From the NCBI GenBank assembly GCA_016125075.1, contig WGMO01000010.1, positions 186,001-250,000 on the forward strand: DNA of 64,000 nucleotides, in the 5' to 3' direction. Under the pieces are notes generated by a model. It saw only the letters and a list, made by a program, of their open reading frames with translations. It made no database searches and was not told the origin of the DNA. This DNA is from Terrimonas sp. Lineage in GTDB: Bacteria > Bacteroidota > Bacteroidia > Chitinophagales > Chitinophagaceae. Of the stretch, positions 42,925 through 51,523 are shown piece after piece (positions within the stretch are counted from its first letter, which is position 1; each line of letters opens with the position of its first letter). A program made the translations under genes and the position numbers.

Positions 42925-44325
42925 ATGAAAACAAAACCTGCGCTCTTCCGACTTCTCCTGCTTTCCATTTTCTCGCTGGTCTTTTTTTTGGCTGCGAAAG
43001 CTTCCGGGGAACCCCACCCAATGGCCCTGCCATTATCCCTGGATTCCCAAAAAGTTGTTTTTAAAAAACAGACGGTTGATTATGATGTCTTCCAGGATGG
43101 GAAAAAAGGGATGAGGATCCATCTCACTTTTACTGTTCATGGGATGAAAGGTAAAGTCTATTATGTCACCATCAGGTTTGAGGATGAAAAAGGAAATTAC
43201 CTGCCCGACAAAGATTACAGCTATGATAATATTTTTGGTGATGTGTCAGTGAGCCGTAAAATCACCCCCGGCTATGATATCACCGATTATAATGATTTCC
43301 AAATTTTCATGCCTTATGACCAGCTCGACCTGGATGCGGGCAAATATTCCCTGAAAATGGATGTGGATATCGATGATGGCGATGAAGAATATTGGATGGA
43401 TGAGGATGACGGCCTAATCGCCCATATGAACTTTTACAATTTCACCTATACCGAACCTGAAAAATCCACCCCTAATACAACAGCCAATACAGGACCCAGG
43501 GCGAAATTTGACAGCATATGGGTAGATTATGGGGTAAAAGAAGATAATGTACTGGGCATGAAGGTTCACCTGCGATTTACGGTATATGCCATGAAAGATT
43601 CTTCTTCTTTTGTTGCCATCTATTTCCAGTATAATGACGGCACCAATAAAGTTTTAAAAGACCGCAACAAAAAGAATTACAGTACAGCGGGAGATGTTGC
43701 ATTTTACAAGAGTATCACACCAATCTATGATGCCGCTAAATTCAACAACCTGGAATTATTTATCCCTTACGAGGAACTTGACCTGGATCCCGGTGATTAC
43801 CAACTAAAAATGGATATCAAGATCATTAAAAAAGAGGGCGGGCTGATTGATAAACTCACCATGTATAATTTCAAATATTCACAACCAGCCGTCACCCCGA
43901 ATGTGAAAACGGAGTCGGCGGGTGACAAACCTCCGGCCAACGGCGTATTCGATAAGCTTTGGGTGGATTATGATATCAATGATAATGGTGAACCGGGCAT
44001 GCGCATCCATGTCGCATTTAAAACGGAAAATATGAAAGATGTCAGTTCTTTCATTGCCATTTATTTTGAATCGGCAGACGGTACTAAATTAAAAGGGGTA
44101 AAAACCGGTTATATTTCAACCAATGGAAATGCAGCAGTTTTTAAAAGCATCAAACCAGCCTATGATAATGCTACTTACAGTGACCTGCAGATCTTTATGC
44201 CCTATGCTGCACTCGGACTGAGTTCCGGAAGCCACAACCTGAAGATGGATGCCGACCTGATCCTGGAGAAAGGCGACCTGGTGAAACATTTTACTTACAA
44301 GGAATTTTATTACAAAAAGAATTAA
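42925..44325 (+). CDS. Exported protein with three tandem copies of an unrecognised domain
   Basis: A 466-residue protein with a signal peptide (residues 1-27). The rest is three repeats of about 125-135 residues, roughly 42-170, 193-325 and 341-466. Each runs: VDYxVxxDxxxGMxxHxxFTVxxMK, an I-x-FE-x-xDG-type strand, a K-S/R-I-x-P-x-YD hinge, a LQIFMPY-x-x-LxLxxGxYxLKMD segment, and a final aromatic strand. Pro/Thr-rich linkers join them. Predicted all-beta sandwiches. No known family is evident. ATG 42925 is preferred because it begins the signal peptide. A perfect 15-bp palindromic terminator follows. Confidence 0.75.
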   Translation: MKTKPALFRLLLLSIFSLVFFLAAKASGEPHPMALPLSLDSQKVVFKKQTVDYDVFQDGKKGMRIHLTFTVHGMKGKVYYVTIRFEDEKGNYLPDKDYSYDNIFGDVSVSRKITPGYDITDYNDFQIFMPYDQLDLDAGKYSLKMDVDIDDGDEEYWMDEDDGLIAHMNFYNFTYTEPEKSTPNTTANTGPRAKFDSIWVDYGVKEDNVLGMKVHLRFTVYAMKDSSSFVAIYFQYNDGTNKVLKDRNKKNYSTAGDVAFYKSITPIYDAAKFNNLELFIPYEELDLDPGDYQLKMDIKIIKKEGGLIDKLTMYNFKYSQPAVTPNVKTESAGDKPPANGVFDKLWVDYDINDNGEPGMRIHVAFKTENMKDVSSFIAIYFESADGTKLKGVKTGYISTNGNAAVFKSIKPAYDNATYSDLQIFMPYAALGLSSGSHNLKMDADLILEKGDLVKHFTYKEFYYKKN

Positions 44326-44330
44326 GCCAA

Positions 44331-44360
44331 AAAAAGCCGCTGAAATTTCAGCGGCTTTTT
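44331..44360. terminator. Bidirectional terminator between convergent genes
   Basis: A 30-bp perfect inverted repeat: AAAAAGCCGCTGAAA (44331-44345) and TTTCAGCGGCTTTTT (44346-44360). It carries a T-run on both strands, so it can end both the triplicated-domain gene and ndk. Confidence 0.92.
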
Positions 44361-44363
44361 AAA

Positions 44364-44780
44364 TCATATTCTTTCCAGGGCTGAAAAGAAGAAATCACCT
44401 TCGATTTGTGCATTTTCATCACTATCGCTTCCATGTACCGCATTTTCACCAATGGAAGAAGCATAGAGCTTTCGGATAGTGCCCGCTTCTGCTTTTGATG
44501 GATCCGTTGCACCGATCAGCTTCCTGAAATCCGCCACTGCATTCTCTTTTTCCAGGATGGCGGCAATGATGGGGCCGCTGCTCATAAAATCGACCAGTTC
44601 CCCGAAAAAGGGTCTTTCCCGGTGGATGGCATAGAATTCACCTGCCTTTTCAACGGAAAGCCTGGTTTGCTTAAGGGCTACCACGGTAAAGCCGGCCTTA
44701 ATGATCATATCCAGTATAGCACCTGCATACCCTTTTTTCATGGCATCAGGTTTAATCATAGTAAGCGTTCGATTCGTCAT
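44364..44780 (-). CDS. ndk: Nucleoside diphosphate kinase
   Basis: A 138-residue enzyme that equilibrates nucleoside di- and triphosphates through a phosphohistidine. Signatures: [13 protein letters not shown] at the start, and the active-site block [17 protein letters not shown] with the catalytic His. ATG 44780 is fixed by homology; the frame runs further upstream but through the promoter. The -7 TACCTTTG and -33 TTG are at 44803-44833 on the minus strand. Confidence 0.96.
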   Translation of the reverse strand: MTNRTLTMIKPDAMKKGYAGAILDMIIKAGFTVVALKQTRLSVEKAGEFYAIHRERPFFGELVDFMSSGPIIAAILEKENAVADFRKLIGATDPSKAEAGTIRKLYASSIGENAVHGSDSDENAQIEGDFFFSALERI

Positions 44781-44802
44781 AATTACAAATGTTTTTGCGC
44801 CG

Positions 44803-44833
44803 CAAAGGTAAGGTGTAGCGCGCAATCATCCAA
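44803..44833 (-). promoter_or_regulatory. Bacteroidota-type promoter for ndk
   Basis: On the minus strand, TTG (44833-44831) and TACCTTTG (44810-44803) are separated by exactly 20 bp. It is back to back with the nrnA promoter; the two -33 elements are 8 bp apart. Confidence 0.65.
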
Positions 44834-44841
44834 TCCGTAAA

Positions 44842-44872
44842 TTGGCAAATCAGGTAATTACAACTACTTTTG
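44842..44872 (+). promoter_or_regulatory. Bacteroidota-type promoter for the nrnA-FKBP operon
   Basis: TTG at 44842-44844 and TACTTTTG at 44865-44872, spacing exactly 20 bp. The predicted start near 44879 leaves only a few nucleotides before ATG 44883, so the mRNA is nearly leaderless. Confidence 0.65.
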
Positions 44873-44882
44873 CCACCGTTTT

Positions 44883-45890
44883 ATGAAACCCATAGCAGAA
44901 ATATACCCCCAACTCCGGCAGACCAGGAAGATTTGTATCACCATGCACCAGAAACCTGATGCGGATGCCATGGGCTCGGCCCTTGCGCTCCATGGGTTCC
45001 TGTCCGCCCTGGGCCATACAGTATGGGTGATTTCCCCCACCAACTGGGCTTCCTGGCTGAACTGGATGCCGGGTTGTGCATCCGTTATTGATTTTGAGAG
45101 AAACAGGGCCGGTGCAGAATCTCATTTAGACCAAGCAGAATGGTTGTTTTGCCTCGATTTCAATACTCTGAACCGCACCAAGAACCTGGCACCCAGGCTT
45201 GAGGCCATGAACTGTGTCAAGATCCTGATTGACCATCACCGTGAACCTGATGAAAAGTCCTTTGATTACGGCATCAGCGATGTAAAAAAATCTTCCACCT
45301 GCGAAATGATCTATGATTTCATTGTTCAATCAGGACATGCTGACCTGATCAACAGTGATATTGCCGATTGTATCTATGCTGGTGTGGTCGCCGATACCGG
45401 TTCCTTTCGTTTTTCTTCCACGCATGCAGGTGTTCACCGGCTGGTAGCCGACCTGAAGGAAAGAGGGCTGGAACATATGCATGTTCATGATGCCCTGTTC
45501 GACAATTTTCATGAAAACCGTTTAAGGTTTATCGGTCACGTTATCATGAACAGGATGGAGGTCTTATATGAGTATAATACTGTTTTGCTAACGGTGCCAA
45601 AAGCAGACCTGATCAAATACCATATCAAAACAGGGGATACAGAGGGTTTGGTCAATTTTCCCCAAACCATCAAAGGTATCAAACTGGTCGCCATCGTAAT
45701 AGACCGTGACGAAGAAAGAAAATGGAGTTTCAGGAGCAAAGGAGAATTTGATTGCAATAGCTTTGCCCGAAAATATTTTGAAGGTGGGGGGCATTTTAAT
45801 GCATCCGGCGGAAGAAGTTCAGCCTCGATAGGAGATACCGTTAAATATTTTAAAAAGGTACTGGAAGAAAATAAAGCATTACTTCAATAA
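44883..45890 (+). CDS. nrnA: DHH-family bifunctional oligoribonuclease / PAP phosphatase
   Basis: A 335-residue NrnA-like phosphoesterase that degrades nanoRNAs and dephosphorylates 3'-phosphoadenosine 5'-phosphate. DHH-domain metal motifs: MHQKPDADAMGSALAL, the later Asp in LFCLDFNT and DHHREPD. The DHHA1 domain ends with GGHFNASGGRSS. It is cytoplasmic. The FKBP gene begins 7 bp after its stop, forming a two-gene operon. Confidence 0.92.
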   Translation: MKPIAEIYPQLRQTRKICITMHQKPDADAMGSALALHGFLSALGHTVWVISPTNWASWLNWMPGCASVIDFERNRAGAESHLDQAEWLFCLDFNTLNRTKNLAPRLEAMNCVKILIDHHREPDEKSFDYGISDVKKSSTCEMIYDFIVQSGHADLINSDIADCIYAGVVADTGSFRFSSTHAGVHRLVADLKERGLEHMHVHDALFDNFHENRLRFIGHVIMNRMEVLYEYNTVLLTVPKADLIKYHIKTGDTEGLVNFPQTIKGIKLVAIVIDRDEERKWSFRSKGEFDCNSFARKYFEGGGHFNASGGRSSASIGDTVKYFKKVLEENKALLQ

Positions 45891-45897
45891 ACAATAC

Positions 45898-46878
45898 ATG
45901 AAAACAAAAAACAGCCTCTTCGTCATTGTTGCCATGGCAGCAATCTTTTTTACCGCCTGTAACCAGCTTTCTTTTAAAAAAGCAGCCAGCGGTCTCGTAT
46001 ACAAAATCATTCCCGGGAGTCAAAAAAATGATTCCCTGATCAAATCCGGCAATGCCGTAAAATTCCAGTTTATCAGAAAGTACAATGATTCTGTGATGTA
46101 CGAGAGCTATGGAAAAATGCCCGGTTTTGCCAGGGTTGACGTTTCGCCGGGTGCGGCATACAGCCTGCTGGAAATTTTACCCATGATGCGAAAAGGGGAT
46201 AGTGCGGTGATCATCGAAATGGCAGATACCTTATTGAACAAGGGAGTCCGTTTATGGCCAGGTGTTAAAAAAGGAGACCGGTTCGTCACCAGTTTCAGGA
46301 TCGTAGACGTGTTCACGAATGACAGTCTTGCCCAGGCCGATTACAGCAAAGAAATGGAAAAGGACAAACCCCGTCAGATGAAAGAGCAGGAAGAGCAAAT
46401 GGCCAAATTGCAGCAACAAAAGATGGAACAACAGCAAAAGGATTTTGAAGAGATGGAGAAATCAGGTGAGGTGGCAAAAGGGATCAAAGAAGTGGAAGAC
46501 TACCTGAAATCAAAAAATATCAAGGCTGTCAAGACCGGAAAAGGAACCTTTGTGGTAGTCAAAGAAGAAGGTACAGGCCCGGCTGTAGTGAACGGGAAAT
46601 ACCTCCTTGTCAAATACTCCGGAAGGATTATGTCCACGGACAGCACTTTCGAATCGGGATCCTATCCTTTTCAAATTGGGAAAGGGGGTGCAATACAGGG
46701 ATTTGATGAAGGATTGTTGCTGTTTAAGCAGGGGGGGAAAGGCACACTCTATATACCCGGATTCCTGGCTTATGGAAAAAATCCCGGACCCGGCAATTCA
46801 CCCTATGAAGCTTTGACATTTGATGTGGAGGTTGTGGGGGTTGCGGATCAGCCGATCACACCCGGTGAAGGACAATAA
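45898..46878 (+). CDS. FKBP-type peptidyl-prolyl isomerase lipoprotein, two-domain
   Basis: A 326-residue lipoprotein (lipobox FFTAC-NQ). It has two FKBP-like modules: a divergent one at about 33-142 (GLVYKIIPGSQKNDSL) and a canonical one at about 200-315 (VNGKYLLVKYSGRIMSTDSTFESG, FDEGLLLFKQGGKGTLYIPGFLAYG). A Gln/Lys/Glu-rich helical linker (about 150-190) joins them. Likely an envelope folding factor. Only the second module keeps the complete active-site pattern, so the first may be for substrate binding. Confidence 0.9.
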   Translation: MKTKNSLFVIVAMAAIFFTACNQLSFKKAASGLVYKIIPGSQKNDSLIKSGNAVKFQFIRKYNDSVMYESYGKMPGFARVDVSPGAAYSLLEILPMMRKGDSAVIIEMADTLLNKGVRLWPGVKKGDRFVTSFRIVDVFTNDSLAQADYSKEMEKDKPRQMKEQEEQMAKLQQQKMEQQQKDFEEMEKSGEVAKGIKEVEDYLKSKNIKAVKTGKGTFVVVKEEGTGPAVVNGKYLLVKYSGRIMSTDSTFESGSYPFQIGKGGAIQGFDEGLLLFKQGGKGTLYIPGFLAYGKNPGPGNSPYEALTFDVEVVGVADQPITPGEGQ

Positions 46879-46906
46879 TAATTCTCAATACTATATTTTG
46901 AAATGG

Positions 46907-46933
46907 ACCCGCTGCGTTATCAGCGGGTTTTTT
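46907..46933 (+). terminator. Intrinsic terminator of the nrnA-FKBP operon
   Basis: ACCCGCTG (46907-46914) pairs with CAGCGGGT (46921-46928), 6-nt loop, then a T-run. The right arm is also the last codons of the convergent folP. Confidence 0.85.
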
Positions 46934-47756
46934 CATGGACGGCATTCCATAAAATAACGGCTTCCTTTGCGGCTTTCACATCATGCACACGGAGTAGGGA
47001 GGCACCGTTCATCAAACCAATTGTATTCAGAACCGTAGTGCCATTTAAAGCATCCTCCGGGGAAACTCCCAGGGTCTTGTATACAGTCGACTTCCTGGAA
47101 ATACCCATTAGAACTGGTCGCTTCAGCATGGAAAAAACCGGAAGATCGTGGAGTAAAGCAAAGTTCTGCTCGGCTGTTTTAGCAAACCCGAAACCGGGAT
47201 CAATGATGATATCCATGATCCCCATCTTTTCCAGCTTATTGATTTGGGTGGTAAAAAAATCAAGGACCTCCATTGTCAGGTCTGTAAAGTGGGCCTGTTG
47301 CTGCATATCACGGGGTGTGCCTTTCATATGCATCAGTATATAGGGGACACCTAAGCCGGCAACTGTGGGCAGCATAGCAGGATCAAAACGACCTGCACTA
47401 ATATCATTGACGATTGAAGCCCCTGCCTCCACGGCCGTTTTGGCAACAAGGGCAAAATAGGTATCAATCGAAATAATCAAATCAGGATATTGCTGATGGA
47501 TCGCTGTAATGACCGGCAACACCCTGGCCAATTCTTCTTCCGCATCAAGGGGTTCACTACCGGGACGGGTACTCTGACCGCCGATATCGACAATATCTAC
47601 TGATTCGTGCACGAATTTTTCGGCCTGTGCCAGGGCTGCTTCCGTGACAGGCGACCTGCTTTTTTCATAAAACGAGTCAGGTGTAACGTTAATGATTCCC
47701 ATTACCAATGGTTTATCCACAATCAGCAGTTGTCCCTTACAATTGAGTGTAAACAT
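46920..47756 (-). CDS. folP: Dihydropteroate synthase
   Basis: A 278-residue enzyme condensing p-aminobenzoate with the pterin pyrophosphate in folate synthesis, the sulfonamide target. Motifs: MGIINVTPDSFY, VDIGGQSTRPGSEPL, SIVNDISAG, LMHMKGTPRDMQ and IIDPGFGFAKTAEQN. It is divergent from the DUF1599 gene, with about 48 bp between starts. Its last codons overlap the FKBP terminator. Confidence 0.96.
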   Translation of the reverse strand: MFTLNCKGQLLIVDKPLVMGIINVTPDSFYEKSRSPVTEAALAQAEKFVHESVDIVDIGGQSTRPGSEPLDAEEELARVLPVITAIHQQYPDLIISIDTYFALVAKTAVEAGASIVNDISAGRFDPAMLPTVAGLGVPYILMHMKGTPRDMQQQAHFTDLTMEVLDFFTTQINKLEKMGIMDIIIDPGFGFAKTAEQNFALLHDLPVFSMLKRPVLMGISRKSTVYKTLGVSPEDALNGTTVLNTIGLMNGASLLRVHDVKAAKEAVILWNAVHEKTR

Positions 47757-47804
47757 TCCAGCCTAGTTTGTTACATTTGAAGCTAAAGTATAGAATAAAA
47801 ACCA

Positions 47805-48350
47805 ATGATGGATACTAACCGGCAATATGAGGATGTGATCAGTTCCTGCAGGGATATTTTCATGAAAAAAACAAAAGATTATGGTACCGCCTGGCGGGTG
47901 CTGCGCACCATTTCGATCGTTGATCAGATCTTTATCAAAGCACAGCGTATCCGCACCATCCAGGAAAAAAAACAGCAAAAAGTGGCGGATGATATAGCCG
48001 CCGAATTCAAGGGCATCATAAATTATGCTGTTATCGGCCTCTTACAGTTACAACTGACCGATAAAGACCCGGAGGAACTGGAATCCGGGCTGGTGCATAC
48101 CCTTTTCGACCAGCAGGTGCAGCAGGCCCAACAACTGATGCAGGATAAGAACCACGATTATGGGGAAGCCTGGCGCAGCATGAGCCAGGAAAGTTTTGTC
48201 GACCTGATTTTGATGAAATTGCAAAGGATCCGCCAGATCCTGGCCAATGACGGTAAAACCCTGATGAGTGAAGGGATTGATGCCAACTACCTGGATATTA
48301 TCAACTATGCAGTTTTTGCCCTCATTTTAATGCCGAAATCTGTTTCCTGA
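47805..48350 (+). CDS. DUF1599 protein with an internal duplication
   Basis: A 181-residue protein with two copies of the DUF1599 (nucleotide-modification-associated) unit. Copy 1, about 20-85: KTKDYGTAWRVLR, IKAQRIRTIQ, IINYAVIGLLQL. Copy 2, about 105-178: KNHDYGEAWRSMS, MKLQRIRQIL, IINYAVFALILM. The all-helical D-Y-G-x-AW pattern recalls MazG-like nucleotide pyrophosphohydrolases, but activity is unknown. ATG 47808 is an equally good start. A -7 element TACATTTG is at 47772-47779. Confidence 0.84.
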   Translation: MMDTNRQYEDVISSCRDIFMKKTKDYGTAWRVLRTISIVDQIFIKAQRIRTIQEKKQQKVADDIAAEFKGIINYAVIGLLQLQLTDKDPEELESGLVHTLFDQQVQQAQQLMQDKNHDYGEAWRSMSQESFVDLILMKLQRIRQILANDGKTLMSEGIDANYLDIINYAVFALILMPKSVS

Positions 48351-48399
48351 AAATGGGCCATGATTATTCATTAATTTCAAGGGATAAATCATAGCATCC

Positions 48400-49590
48400 A
48401 TGAAAATAATTCTCCATATCGCAAGATTTTTTGTTGGCATCCTCTTTATTTTTTCCGGGTTAGTGAAAGCAAATGACCCCCTGGGACTGAGTTATAAAAT
48501 GCAGGAATTTTTTGATCTCTGGGGCATGGAGGCCTTTAACCACCTTACACTTTCCCTGTCACTGGTCATCATTGCATTTGAAATCATTGCCGGTGTGGCC
48601 GTCCTCCTGGGTTGGCGTTTCAGGTTATTCAGCTGGCTGCTCTTACTGTTGATCATTTTCTTTACATTCCTGACCGGTTATGCCTACCTCTCCGGAAAAT
48701 TCAAAAACTGTGGCTGTTTTGGAGATTGCATCCCCATTTCTGCTTATACTTCCTTTATCAAGGATATCATTTTACTGGTCCTTATCGTCGGGCTGTTTAT
48801 CAACAGAAAAAAGATACAACCCATTTTTTCTTCAGGATTAAATATGGCCCTGATGCTGACGGCGGTCCTGGGAAGCATCATCCTGCAATGGTATGTTTTA
48901 AATTTCTTACCCGTTTTTGACTGTCTTCCATTTAAAAAAGGAAACAATATTGCCGAACAACTGAAAACACCACCCGGTGCCGTAACGGACAGTTTCGCCA
49001 TCCGTTTCATCTATGAAAAAAATGGAAAAGAATTTGAATTCTCACCCTCGGAATTACCGGCCGATTTTAAGACCTACACCTATAAAGACCGCATTGATAA
49101 ACTGGTGAGAAAGGGAAATGCCGAACCTCCTTTGAAAGGATTCTCCCTGTCTGGTGAAACAAAAACAGATTCCACCCAGGTCGTGCTCAATGAACGATAT
49201 GCCATCCTGCTTTTTGTGGAAGACCTTTCAAAATTCTCTGCCGCCCGCCAGGAAGAGTGCCGGTCGGTCTTTGAACTGGCACTCAAAAAGAATCTGCCCT
49301 TCTACATGGTCACAACCAATATTGCAACGGCAAAAGAAAAGCTTGCCGGAACAGTTTTAGCAAACATCCAGGTTTTTACCTGTGATTTTACCGCCATCCG
49401 AACCGCCGCCCGTACCAATCCCTGCTATTACCTGCTCAGTAAGGGCACCGTGGTGAATAAATGGAGTGCAAAAACAGTGGCAGGACTTGAATTTTCTCTG
49501 ATGAATATGAAACCATTGATCCCGATTCCCCCCGCCGGTTTTGCAGGGGAGCCCGATACCATACTTTCCAAACAAGATTCAATTCATTAA
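48400..49590 (+). CDS. BT_3928-type DoxX/MauE-like membrane protein
   Basis: A 396-residue protein. Residues 1-160 carry about five membrane helices of the DoxX/MauE type (HIARFFVGILFIFSGLVKANDPLGL), including a conserved Cys cluster in KNCGCFGDCIP that suggests disulfide or quinone-linked redox work, as in MauE relatives. The C-terminal half (about 190-396) is soluble and has a thioredoxin-like flavour, but no CxxC motif is visible. It is 49 bp after the DUF1599 gene and immediately before the permease gene. Confidence 0.8.
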   Translation: MKIILHIARFFVGILFIFSGLVKANDPLGLSYKMQEFFDLWGMEAFNHLTLSLSLVIIAFEIIAGVAVLLGWRFRLFSWLLLLLIIFFTFLTGYAYLSGKFKNCGCFGDCIPISAYTSFIKDIILLVLIVGLFINRKKIQPIFSSGLNMALMLTAVLGSIILQWYVLNFLPVFDCLPFKKGNNIAEQLKTPPGAVTDSFAIRFIYEKNGKEFEFSPSELPADFKTYTYKDRIDKLVRKGNAEPPLKGFSLSGETKTDSTQVVLNERYAILLFVEDLSKFSAARQEECRSVFELALKKNLPFYMVTTNIATAKEKLAGTVLANIQVFTCDFTAIRTAARTNPCYYLLSKGTVVNKWSAKTVAGLEFSLMNMKPLIPIPPAGFAGEPDTILSKQDSIH

Positions 49591-49591
49591 G

Positions 49592-50644
49592 TTGACCCGC
49601 TTTATCCTCAAAAGGTTTTTCTATGGCTTACTGGTGCTGGCCGGTGTTGTGGTACTGGTCTTTTTCCTTTTCCAGGGATTTGGCGATCCTTCCCGGCTTG
49701 TCATGGGTCAAACAGGCGACTCCACCACGCAGGCTAATATCAGGAAAGAAATGAACCTGGACCAGCCAAAATGGAAACAGTTCCTGTACTACCTGAACGA
49801 TGTATCGCCGCTGGCTTTTCACACCAAGGAGGAAATAAAAAATAAAGGGCTGAAGGGGTTCTTTATCGGCCGTGATTTAAAACTGGGCCTTAAACTGCCT
49901 TACCTGCGAAAATCTTACCAATCGAAAAAAAATGTTGGAAGCATACTGATGCAGGCCCTTCCGGGCACCCTGATGCTGGCCGTCGCAGCAATGTTTATCG
50001 CGATCCTGATAGGCATCCCCCTGGGTGTAATGGCCGCAGTAAAAAAAGGCACCTGGATGGATAGTTCGGCGGTATTGGGCAGCATACTGGGCATATCAGC
50101 CCCTTCATTTTTCATGGGAATCGTAATTGCCTATGTTTTCGGGTTCCTCTTAACCCACTACACGGGACTTCATATAACGGGAAACTGGTTCGAACTCGAC
50201 GACAGGAACGGGGTCAAATATCTTTCCCTGCAAAACCTGATCCTACCCGCTTTCACACTGGGCATCCGGCCGCTGGCCATCATCACCCAACTGACCAGAA
50301 CTGCCATGCTCGATGTGCTGAACCAGGACTATATCAGGACTGCCTTTGCCAAAGGGTTAGGGAAACGAAAGGTCATTTGGAAGCATGCCCTCAGGAACGC
50401 CCTCAACCCGGTGATAACAGCCATAACGGGTTGGTTTGCCGAATTACTGGCCGGTGCATTTTTTGTGGAATACATATTCGGCTGGAGAGGAATCGGAAAA
50501 GTAACTGTTGATGCGCTGGAAAAACTGGATTTCCCGGTTGTCATGGGATCTGTATTGATTTCAGCCTCTTTCTTTATCCTTGTCAACCTGCTGGCCGATA
50601 TTTTATATGGGATAATAGACCCCCGCATCAGGACGACTACTTAA
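49592..50644 (+). CDS. ABC transporter permease, dipeptide/oligopeptide (DppB) type, without partners nearby
   Basis: A 350-residue inner-membrane permease. N-terminal LTRFILKRFFYGLLVLAGVVV is typical of DppB; the coupling-helix loop YIRTAFAKGLGKRKVIWKHALRNALNPVI and the end ADILYGIIDPRIR are diagnostic. An insertion between helix 1 and the core (about 75-115) is common in Bacteroidota members. The start is TTG 49592, the second base after the upstream stop; no in-frame ATG or GTG precedes helix 1. No second permease, ATPase or binding protein is in the window. Confidence 0.85.
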   Translation: MTRFILKRFFYGLLVLAGVVVLVFFLFQGFGDPSRLVMGQTGDSTTQANIRKEMNLDQPKWKQFLYYLNDVSPLAFHTKEEIKNKGLKGFFIGRDLKLGLKLPYLRKSYQSKKNVGSILMQALPGTLMLAVAAMFIAILIGIPLGVMAAVKKGTWMDSSAVLGSILGISAPSFFMGIVIAYVFGFLLTHYTGLHITGNWFELDDRNGVKYLSLQNLILPAFTLGIRPLAIITQLTRTAMLDVLNQDYIRTAFAKGLGKRKVIWKHALRNALNPVITAITGWFAELLAGAFFVEYIFGWRGIGKVTVDALEKLDFPVVMGSVLISASFFILVNLLADILYGIIDPRIRTTT

Positions 50645-50791
50645 ATTACCTTCTCCGCTTTTAACCGCCATTTTTAACAAAAATTATTTATTCACAACTG
50701 ACCAGCATCAGGATATAGGCAATTATTTTTTCGTAGATTATAGGATTGTTTCGATACGTGCAATCCCTTATTCACCCTAAAATCTTTGAGC

Positions 50792-51217
50792 ATGGAAAAA
50801 ATAATTCACATACTAAAAAGGAAGGAACCCAACTTCCATACCATCACCCCAAATGCAGACCTTACCGAAGCACTGAATAAAATGTGTTGTGAAGATGCAG
50901 ACCACCTGGTTGTGATGAACGATGAAGGCAATTTCCTGGGTGTCATCAGCGAACATGATATCACCACAAAAGCGTTGATGATGAAAAAACCGGTAGAAGA
51001 TCTGAAAGTGAAAGATGTGATGGATAATAAACTTCCGATGGCTACTATCAATGATACTGTAGAAAGTTGCATGAAACTTTTAAGACAGCACCAGGCCAGG
51101 CATATTGCCGTTTTTGAAAACTTCAGTTTCAGGGGCGTAGTAACAGCCTCCGATTTTATTGATGAAGCTGTAAAGAAAAGAGACGAGATATTTGATACGG
51201 ATGAAGAAGTGTATTGA
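50792..51217 (+). CDS. CBS-pair domain protein
   Basis: A 141-residue cytoplasmic protein made of two CBS motifs (about 5-65 and 72-135), for example LVVMNDEGNFLGVISEHDI and HIAVFENFSFRGVVTASDF. CBS pairs bind adenine nucleotides and act as energy sensors. There is no fused effector domain, so its target is unknown. ATG 50792 is used. The 147-bp spacer upstream contains no further gene that I can see. Confidence 0.85.
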   Translation: MEKIIHILKRKEPNFHTITPNADLTEALNKMCCEDADHLVVMNDEGNFLGVISEHDITTKALMMKKPVEDLKVKDVMDNKLPMATINDTVESCMKLLRQHQARHIAVFENFSFRGVVTASDFIDEAVKKRDEIFDTDEEVY

Positions 51218-51223
51218 CAGGGT

Positions 51224-51505
51224 CTATTGGATGACTACTTCACTGATTATTTTTTTCCCCAGTGCCTCATTGACCCTGTTCATGATTTTCTCCTTCTGAT
51301 AAAAAAGTTCGTTTTTCAGGGGCGCCACATGTGTCGTGATATAGAGTTTGTCGCCATATATCCTGATACTTTCGGTATACCGGGCAATGGTCTTACCCAT
51401 GATCTCCTCCCACACATCTTCAATCTGAAGTGCCTGGATCGACCCCTTGATCCTGCTTTTGTTCAGGAATTGCTGTATGGCTTCACCCATTGAAAATTCA
51501 CCCAT
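51224..51505 (-). CDS. DUF721 (DciA-like) protein
   Basis: A 93-residue protein with the DUF721 pattern: GEAIQQFLNKSRIKGSIQ, VWEEIMGKTIARYTESIRIYGDKLYITTHVAPLKNELFYQKEKI. DUF721 includes DciA, which helps load the replicative helicase in many bacteria. It is 18 bp downstream of recF on the same strand, a conserved arrangement in Bacteroidota that supports a replication or repair role. Confidence 0.85.
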   Translation of the reverse strand: MGEFSMGEAIQQFLNKSRIKGSIQALQIEDVWEEIMGKTIARYTESIRIYGDKLYITTHVAPLKNELFYQKEKIMNRVNEALGKKIISEVVIQ

Positions 51506-51523
51506 GTTGCAAAGTTAATTCAT

